Source: Dehalococcoidia bacterium
GTDB lineage: Bacteria; Chloroflexota; Dehalococcoidia; JACVQG01; JAHKAY01
NCBI GenBank assembly: GCA_030740315.1
Contig: JASLXN010000112.1
Coordinates: 1 to 5,284, forward strand
Direction of reading: 5' to 3'
DNA: 5,284 nt
In this document: in pieces, positions 1-3,466 of the stretch
How the letters are laid out: the number at the start of each line of letters is the position of its first letter
Numbering within the stretch: the stretch's first letter is position 1
The notes under the pieces: generated by a model
What the model was told of the DNA's origin: nothing
Database searches by the model: none
What the model saw: only the letters and a program-made list of their open reading frames with translations
Position numbers and translations under genes: made by a program

Positions 1-152
1 AAGACGGCTTCCCGCTCCTCGGTGGCCAGGCCCCCTTTTGGCGGGTCCACCCGGATGACCCGGGCGCCGAAGTCTGAAAGGAACATAACCCCGAAACTGC
101 CGGGATATCCCCGGCACAGGTCAAGCACCGTAATATGGTCTAAAGGTAACAA
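1..152 (-). CDS. Family III (CaiB/BaiF) CoA-transferase, N-terminal fragment cut by the window edge
   Basis: Only the first 50 codons are in the window; the gene continues past base 1. The reading begins MLPLDHITVLDLCRG and continues with FLSDFGARVIRVDPPKGG. This is the typical opening of CaiB/BaiF CoA-transferases: a short 'L.GI.VLDL.R' strand-turn, then 'LADLGAEVIKVE.P'. These cytoplasmic enzymes move CoA between an acyl-CoA donor and a carboxylic acid. The catalytic aspartate lies much later and cannot be seen, so the substrate is unknown. The start is the TTG at 152-150: a TAG stop in the same frame at 179-177 leaves no other usable start codon, and AAAGGA at 164-159 sits six bases upstream. 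No promoter is visible directly in front. The gene begins inside the last codons of a decayed gene on the same strand and may be read from that gene's surviving promoter. Family call is firm; function beyond the family is not. Confidence 0.85.
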   Translation of the reverse strand, partial: MLPLDHITVLDLCRGYPGSFGVMFLSDFGARVIRVDPPKGGLATEEREAV

Positions 153-448
153 TATTCTTCCTTTCCCTTGCGTAAGCTATCCACAAATATCCGATTGCTC
201 CGAACCGGGATCAGCCCTGGTGGCTTATCCTGTCCAGAAAGGTCTGTATCTGATGGCGTCCGCTTTTAGCCTGGCGGCAATCTCCTGGGAAGACTAGGAC
301 TGGGATCTTAGGCCGAAGGCCACCTTTGCCTCTTGCTCGGAAAAGAGTCTTTGCAGGATTCTCAGTTCTACCCCGCTCTCCATCGCGAAAAAACCATAGG
401 GTGGTGTTAAAAGTGCTCATGAAGATCGCGGTATATTTTTACATGCAT
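140..448 (-). pseudogene. Decayed N-terminal part of a 4Fe-4S ferredoxin-type protein, with several frameshifts and stops
   Basis: No intact gene lies here, but pieces of one protein read in order through all three minus-strand frames. Piece 1 (448-407) gives MHVKIYRDLHEHF, then TAA. Piece 2 (410-about 255) gives TPPYGFFAMESGVEL, RILQRLFSEQEAKVAFGL, an internal TAG (296-294), then SSQEIAARLKADA. Piece 3 (252-214) gives QIQTFLDRISHQG. Piece 4 (217-140) gives GLIPVRSNRIFVDSLRKG and ends at TAG 142-140. Joined, this resembles the helical/winged-helix N-terminal module 'Y..L..HLD..P.GFP.TESGVELRIL.RLFTPEEAELA...EEIA.R....L..M..KGLI' that precedes the ferredoxin domains of many anaerobe 4Fe-4S proteins. 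That comparison is from memory, not an alignment. The cysteine clusters are absent, so the 3' part was lost or replaced by the CoA-transferase, which starts inside it. The ribosome binding site and ATG (448-446) are intact. At least three frameshifts and one in-frame stop make a working product implausible. Confidence 0.75.
159..164 (-). promoter_or_regulatory. Ribosome binding site of the CoA-transferase
   Basis: AAAGGA reads on the minus strand six bases before the TTG at 152. It decides this otherwise weak start codon. It lies within the remnant coding sequence of the upstream pseudogene. Confidence 0.6.
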
Positions 449-454
449 CCAATG

Positions 455-460
455 CTCCTT
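455..460 (-). promoter_or_regulatory. Surviving ribosome binding site of the pseudogene
   Basis: AAGGAG on the minus strand stands six bases before the ATG at 448-446. This is ideal spacing, although the reading frame behind it stops after 13 codons. It supports 448 as the original start of the gene. Confidence 0.65.
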
Positions 461-491
461 CCCAGGGTTTTAGCCCCTGTGTTTTATGCAG

Positions 492-520
492 ATTGTGGAC
501 TTCTGAGGGACATCTGTCAA
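492..520 (-). promoter_or_regulatory. Probable sigma70-type promoter in front of the pseudogene and CoA-transferase
   Basis: A perfect -35 hexamer TTGACA (520-515) is followed by a 17-base spacer and the -10-like CACAAT (497-492, four of six consensus bases). Transcription would start near 485, about 37 bases before the pseudogene ATG, and would run through the dead gene into the CoA-transferase. It lies just after the GTPase stop, in the 100-base gap 449-548, which otherwise holds only a five-base-pair hairpin (479-463, CAGGG/CCCTG). The -35 is convincing; the -10 is only fair. Confidence 0.45.
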
Positions 521-548
521 CGAGGCTACTTCATCAACCTAAGGAATT

Positions 549-1496
549 TCAGGTGTGGAACTCCACCACATCGCCGTCCTGCGGCCGATAGCCGCGGGGC
601 ACCCGTTGGGCGTCGAACTTGCCCGAACCCCATACTTGGGCGTACTTGAGGCGGCGCCGAAAGTCCTTGTGGATAGAGGCGGCTACCTCCTCTATGGTGC
701 CCCCCCGGCTGAGAATAACTGGCCTGGTCATATCCGCCGGCTGGCCGGGGGTCTTGGTGTACACCCTTAGGATGTCCAGGGAATCGAAGATGAGGCGCCT
801 CAGTCCTTCCATTCCTTGACCGGAGACCGCAGACACAGCCATAACAGGAAAACGGCTATCACACTCCGCCTCAAGGCAGGTAAAGGAATCAGCAGTGCCA
901 GGGAGGTCTGCCTTGGTGCCAACCGCTAGGGCGCAACCGGTGAATACCTCCAGCCGCCGTTTCTCTAAGTCATCTAGCACCTGGGTCAGATGAGATACAG
1001 AGTCCAGGCTGAGGTCCACCACAATAAGTGCCAAATCGGCCCTGCGGAGCAAGAGCGACACGCCGGGGCGGGCCTCCTTGAATGTGAGGGCGGGAGCGTC
1101 CACAAGCTGAATGGTGATGTTCTCAAACTCCATCATCCCAGGCAGTGGCTCCCGTGTGGTGAAGGGGTATTCCGCAACCCGTGTTGATGCGCTAGTGAGA
1201 GCTGCTATAAGCTGGGACTTTCCGGAGTTTGGCAGCCCGGCCAGAACCACCTGCCCGGCACCCTCCCTGCGTACCAGGAAGGGGTCCACCCTTCCCCCAG
1301 TGCCCGCGCGGTGTTCTGCCTCCTGGTTGAGTTTGGCCATACGGGTACGCAGGTCGGCCCTCAGTTTGTCGGTGCCCTTGTGCTTAGGCATGATGGCCAT
1401 CATCTCTTCAAGGGCCTCTAAGCGCTCGGAGACACTCTTGGCCTGACGCAGGCGTTTTTCAGCGTCGTGGTATTGCGGCGGCAGGTTAGCCGGCAA
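549..1496 (-). CDS. DRG/Obg-like GTPase with C-terminal TGS domain
   Basis: The 315-residue protein has three parts. Residues 8-62 are a charged, mainly helical region with a DRG-like 'MPKHKGTDKLRADLR' stretch (36-50). Residues 82-243 are the GTPase domain: P-loop GLPNSGKS (87-94), switch I threonines in PFTT (111-114), G3 DAPA (133-136), G4 TKAD (194-197) and G5 SAVSG (222-226). Residues 244-314 are a TGS domain, with RVYTKTPGQPADM, IHKDF, LKYAQVWGS, QRVPRGY and QDGDVVEFH closely following the DRG pattern. DRG relatives bind ribosomes or translation factors, so a cytoplasmic translation-linked role is likely but inferred. Two core motifs depart from the classical forms DxxG and NKxD. The start is TTG 1496-1494, with AGGAGG at 1510-1505 eight bases upstream. 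It follows the DHODH-like gene after 49 bases, probably in one transcript; a hairpin can cover its ribosome binding site. Confidence 0.88.
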   Translation of the reverse strand: MPANLPPQYHDAEKRLRQAKSVSERLEALEEMMAIMPKHKGTDKLRADLRTRMAKLNQEAEHRAGTGGRVDPFLVRREGAGQVVLAGLPNSGKSQLIAALTSASTRVAEYPFTTREPLPGMMEFENITIQLVDAPALTFKEARPGVSLLLRRADLALIVVDLSLDSVSHLTQVLDDLEKRRLEVFTGCALAVGTKADLPGTADSFTCLEAECDSRFPVMAVSAVSGQGMEGLRRLIFDSLDILRVYTKTPGQPADMTRPVILSRGGTIEEVAASIHKDFRRRLKYAQVWGSGKFDAQRVPRGYRPQDGDVVEFHT

Positions 1497-1501
1497 CGGT
1501 C

Positions 1502-1530
1502 TTCCCTCCTGCTTGCATTTTAAGGAGGAA
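1502..1530 (-). promoter_or_regulatory. Intercistronic hairpin that buries the GTPase ribosome binding site
   Basis: In the minus-strand RNA, CCUCCU (1528-1523) pairs perfectly with AGGAGG (1510-1505), the GTPase Shine-Dalgarno sequence, across a 12-base loop (1522-1511). Two more A-U pairs (1530-1529 with 1503-1502) are possible past a bulged G at 1504. The stem begins 15 bases after the TGA of the upstream DHODH-like gene (1548-1546). A ribosome terminating there could disturb it, which would couple translation of the two genes. The pairing is seen directly; the regulatory role is inferred. Confidence 0.5.
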
Positions 1531-1545
1531 CCGAGTTGGGTTCAA

Positions 1546-2484
1546 TCAGCGGGGGGACAACTCACGCATCTGGCCCACTGCGGCGGCGGCGCTGCAGAAG
1601 CCCATTCCGCCAAGCAGCCCAGACAGGGACTCCTCCATCTCTGTAAACGGGCTGCGGCCCTGGTGGGGCAGGGAGGTACCTACTTGGACGCCGGAGGCCC
1701 CTGCCAGCAGGAAGTCCAAGGCATCCTGTCCGGTGCTCACCCCCCCAGAACCAATGATGGGCAGGCGACCGCCGGTAATCTGATGGAAGACGCGCACATT
1801 GGCGAGGGCCATATGTTTGATGACGTGGCCAGCCATCTCCCCCAAGCCATCAGGAGTGCGTAAAACGGATTGCCCGCTGGAATCCATGGCCAACGCAGTT
1901 CCCGCTGGGGCCACCGCCACTACGAAATCCATACCTGTTTTTGTGGCTGCCCTGGCCATCGCTTCTACATTTAAATAGTCCAGTAAAATGGGCACCTTTA
2001 CCCCTAACGGTACCGAGACTGTAGACCGTGTCTCCGTCATCATCTGCTCTGAAAGTTTGATGTTATAGCCGATAAATCTGTTATCCGGGGTCGCCCGGCA
2101 GGAAAAGTCCAGCAGCACCAGCGTCGCACCGTGATCGGCCACATACCCGGCGGTCTCGGGGAAATCCCCCGCAGTGGCAGCTGAGACGCAGGCCATCACC
2201 GGTTTGCCGCCCTGTCGGGCAAGGCCTAGGAGGGTGGCAGCCTCATTTTGGCTGACAGTCCCCAGGCCTGGGGAACGCAGTGAGCCGCCGTGGAACTCAT
2301 GATAGTAGGGGGCCGGTGGTGTGGGCTGGGGGTGGAGGGAAATGGGTGGGGTTACCACGGCTCCCACTCCAGAGCGGGATAGCGCATCTAACTCGGCGCC
2401 GCCCAACCCTCCGGCCTCCGGGGTGTTCATCAGGCAGGGGGTTATTCTGATGCCACTGATGGTGCAGGTAAGATCTACGGCCAT
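1546..2484 (-). CDS. Dihydroorotate dehydrogenase-fold flavoprotein (class 1A-like), substrate uncertain
   Basis: The 312-residue protein matches class 1A dihydroorotate dehydrogenase in length and order: MAVDLTCTISGIRITPCLMN at the N-terminus, DFSC (126-129) with the likely catalytic cysteine C129, PLGVKVP (159-165) with the FMN-contacting lysine K163, HMALANVR (224-231), and the FMN-phosphate loop GSGGVSTGQDA (245-255), then GVQVGTSL (265-272). It should be a soluble FMN oxidoreductase. However, the residues that hold orotate in the Lactococcus enzyme appear replaced: VVTPP (43-47) stands where YITKS carries the key lysine, DFSCRAT replaces NLSCPN, and VAPAG (191-195) replaces VNSIG. The substrate may therefore not be dihydroorotate, and I give no pyrD symbol. 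The frame extends upstream to an ATG at 2532, but AGGAGG (2496-2491) six bases before ATG 2484 fixes this start, which also fits the family's N-terminus. No other pyrimidine gene is nearby. The GTPase follows 49 bases downstream. Confidence 0.82.
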   Translation of the reverse strand: MAVDLTCTISGIRITPCLMNTPEAGGLGGAELDALSRSGVGAVVTPPISLHPQPTPPAPYYHEFHGGSLRSPGLGTVSQNEAATLLGLARQGGKPVMACVSAATAGDFPETAGYVADHGATLVLLDFSCRATPDNRFIGYNIKLSEQMMTETRSTVSVPLGVKVPILLDYLNVEAMARAATKTGMDFVVAVAPAGTALAMDSSGQSVLRTPDGLGEMAGHVIKHMALANVRVFHQITGGRLPIIGSGGVSTGQDALDFLLAGASGVQVGTSLPHQGRSPFTEMEESLSGLLGGMGFCSAAAAVGQMRELSPR

Positions 2485-2490
2485 GCCCAT

Positions 2491-2496
2491 CCTCCT
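2491..2496 (-). promoter_or_regulatory. Ribosome binding site that decides the DHODH-like start
   Basis: AGGAGG on the minus strand lies six bases before ATG 2484-2482. It overrules the longer in-frame starts at 2532 and 2502, and the ATG at 2490, which would touch the site. Confidence 0.8.
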
Positions 2497-2503
2497 AATC
2501 ATG

Positions 2504-2532
2504 AATTTAGTCCCTTCCCCTCTGCCCGTCAA
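2504..2532 (-). promoter_or_regulatory. Possible promoter of the DHODH-like/GTPase operon
   Basis: TTGACG (2532-2527, five of six) and TAAATT (2509-2504, four of six) are separated by 17 bases on the minus strand. Transcription would start near 2497, leaving a leader of only about 13 bases that begins at the ribosome binding site. The spacing is right, but the short leader makes it a moderate candidate. Confidence 0.38.
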
Positions 2533-2583
2533 GCTCGTTTTTGGTTGGGCAATACAGGTGCTCCACTAACGGCTTTGGTGGGG

Positions 2584-2612
2584 TTGTCAAAGGCGGCGCT
2601 GGCACATAGAAT
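2584..2612 (+). promoter_or_regulatory. Sigma70-type promoter of the hydrolase/peptidase operon
   Basis: TTGTCA (2584-2589) and TAGAAT (2607-2612) each match five of six consensus bases and are spaced by exactly 17 bases. The expected transcription start near 2619-2620 gives a leader of roughly 23-33 bases to the hydrolase start. It is the best promoter in the window and faces away from the DHODH-like gene. Confidence 0.65.
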
Positions 2613-2634
2613 GGCTTTAAACCCATGTGAGATG

Positions 2635-2641
2635 AAAGGAG
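2635..2641 (+). promoter_or_regulatory. Ribosome binding site of the hydrolase; leaves the start codon ambiguous
   Basis: AAAGGAG ends one base before GTG 2643, which is too close for normal initiation, but ten bases before the in-frame TTG at 2652. The site is clear; which start it serves is not. Confidence 0.6.
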
Positions 2642-2642
2642 T

Positions 2643-3449
2643 GTGGCTGCTTTGGCCAGCGGTTCCAAGGAAGGGTTATTCTATTTTCCCACTAATTATC
2701 CGACAGGCTTCTGGGAGCCTGAGAGCTTCGGTCTGAAAGTTGAGGACTGCTACTTCCCCACCGAGGATGGCCTGACCCTCCACGGCTGGCTGGCACTCAG
2801 CCCCGGCGCCGAAACCTGTATTCTGTGGAGCCACGGCAATGCCGGCAATCTCAGTGACAGGCTGGAGAACATAATCCGGATGGTGGCCATCGGAGTAAAT
2901 GTCTTCATCTACGACTACAGGGGATATGGGCGCAGCCAGGGCCGTCCAGAAGAGGATGGCCTGTACCAAGATGGTCGGGCGGCCTATGATTATCTGACCT
3001 CCCTTTCTTGGGTGGCCCCGGAGCGGCTTTTTCTGTTCGGCCGCTCTCTGGGTGGGGCCGTGGCTTTAGATACTGCTCTATCTCGTCCACTAGCGGGGCT
3101 TATCCTGGAGTCAACCTTCACTTCTGCCAAAGAGCTTTTCGCCCACTGGTATCCAGGCACTGCGCCCGGCCTGCTGGATGGTTTCCGCTTCCCCTCGTTG
3201 TGCAAGATAACTAGGCTCGGCGTCCCTCTGCTTGTTATACATGGCGCATACGACGAGCGGGTTCCCCTCAAGCACGGGCTAAAGCTGCTGGCGGCTGCCC
3301 CCGGACCCAAGGAGTTCTACCGCATAGACCGCGCTGGGCATAACGACACCTACTTCATCGGCGGCCAAACCTACTTTGACCGTATTGCCGCGTTTATTCG
3401 TGAGAACTCCGTGGATATCAAGGCCGGTGGCAGCCGCTTATTAATTTAG
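2643..3449 (+). CDS. Alpha/beta hydrolase of the BEM46/ABHD13 type
   Basis: The 268-residue single-domain serine hydrolase opens with LFYFPT (12-17) and the 'FPTEDGLTLHGWL' strand pair (38-50) typical of BEM46-like proteins. HGNAGN (64-69) forms the oxyanion-hole region, DYRGYGRS (91-98) is the family signature, and the nucleophile is S135 in GRSLGG (133-138). D204 in GAYDERVP (201-208) and H233 in GHND (232-235) complete the triad. No signal peptide or membrane anchor is evident at this start, so it is probably cytoplasmic. Substrates in this family are mostly unknown; an ester, thioester or amide is plausible. An in-frame TGA at 2628 limits the start to GTG 2643 or TTG 2652. TTG has the better ribosome-binding-site spacing, and the shorter protein would lack only three residues. 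The M28 peptidase follows 17 bases after the stop, so the two are probably co-transcribed from the promoter at 2584-2612. Confidence 0.88.
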   Translation: MAALASGSKEGLFYFPTNYPTGFWEPESFGLKVEDCYFPTEDGLTLHGWLALSPGAETCILWSHGNAGNLSDRLENIIRMVAIGVNVFIYDYRGYGRSQGRPEEDGLYQDGRAAYDYLTSLSWVAPERLFLFGRSLGGAVALDTALSRPLAGLILESTFTSAKELFAHWYPGTAPGLLDGFRFPSLCKITRLGVPLLVIHGAYDERVPLKHGLKLLAAAPGPKEFYRIDRAGHNDTYFIGGQTYFDRIAAFIRENSVDIKAGGSRLLI

Positions 3450-3466
3450 ACATAAAGGAGTCAGCC

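Noticed and set aside
191..215. GGTTCGGAG motif resembling a tRNA T-arm on the minus strand
   Set aside because: The flanking bases do not pair as a T-stem, and there is no acceptor or anticodon arm nearby.
311..321. GGCC-GAA-GGCC inverted repeat
   Set aside because: A four-base stem in GC-rich sequence is expected by chance, and it falls inside the pseudogene's former codons.
211..420. A 69-codon open frame on the minus strand in the gap before the CoA-transferase
   Set aside because: It has no ribosome binding site. Only its last dozen residues resemble a protein family, and they fit as one piece of the frameshifted pseudogene; the rest is the wrong frame of that gene.
463..479. Hairpin CAGGG/CCCTG as a terminator after the GTPase
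   Set aside because: The stem is only five base pairs and no T tract follows on the minus strand; the next bases are the pseudogene's ribosome binding site.
326..649. Plus-strand open frame of 107 codons crossing the gap into the GTPase 3' end
   Set aside because: It is antisense to the pseudogene and to the GTPase C-terminus, has no plausible ribosome binding site, and its composition is unlike a real protein.
1486..1518. Ten-codon ATG frame overlapping the GTPase start, a possible leader peptide
   Set aside because: The ATG is preceded by CCTCCTTAAA and has no ribosome binding site; it is more simply the loop of the hairpin.
2485..2532. Longer N-terminus for the DHODH-like protein from ATG 2532
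   Set aside because: It has no ribosome binding site, would overlap the likely promoter, and adds residues beyond the family's usual N-terminus. AGGAGG before ATG 2484 is decisive.
2562..2590. Perfect TTGACA at 2590-2585 on the minus strand as the DHODH-like promoter
   Set aside because: No acceptable -10 hexamer lies 16-18 bases downstream; the site is better explained as the complement of the hydrolase promoter's -35 region.
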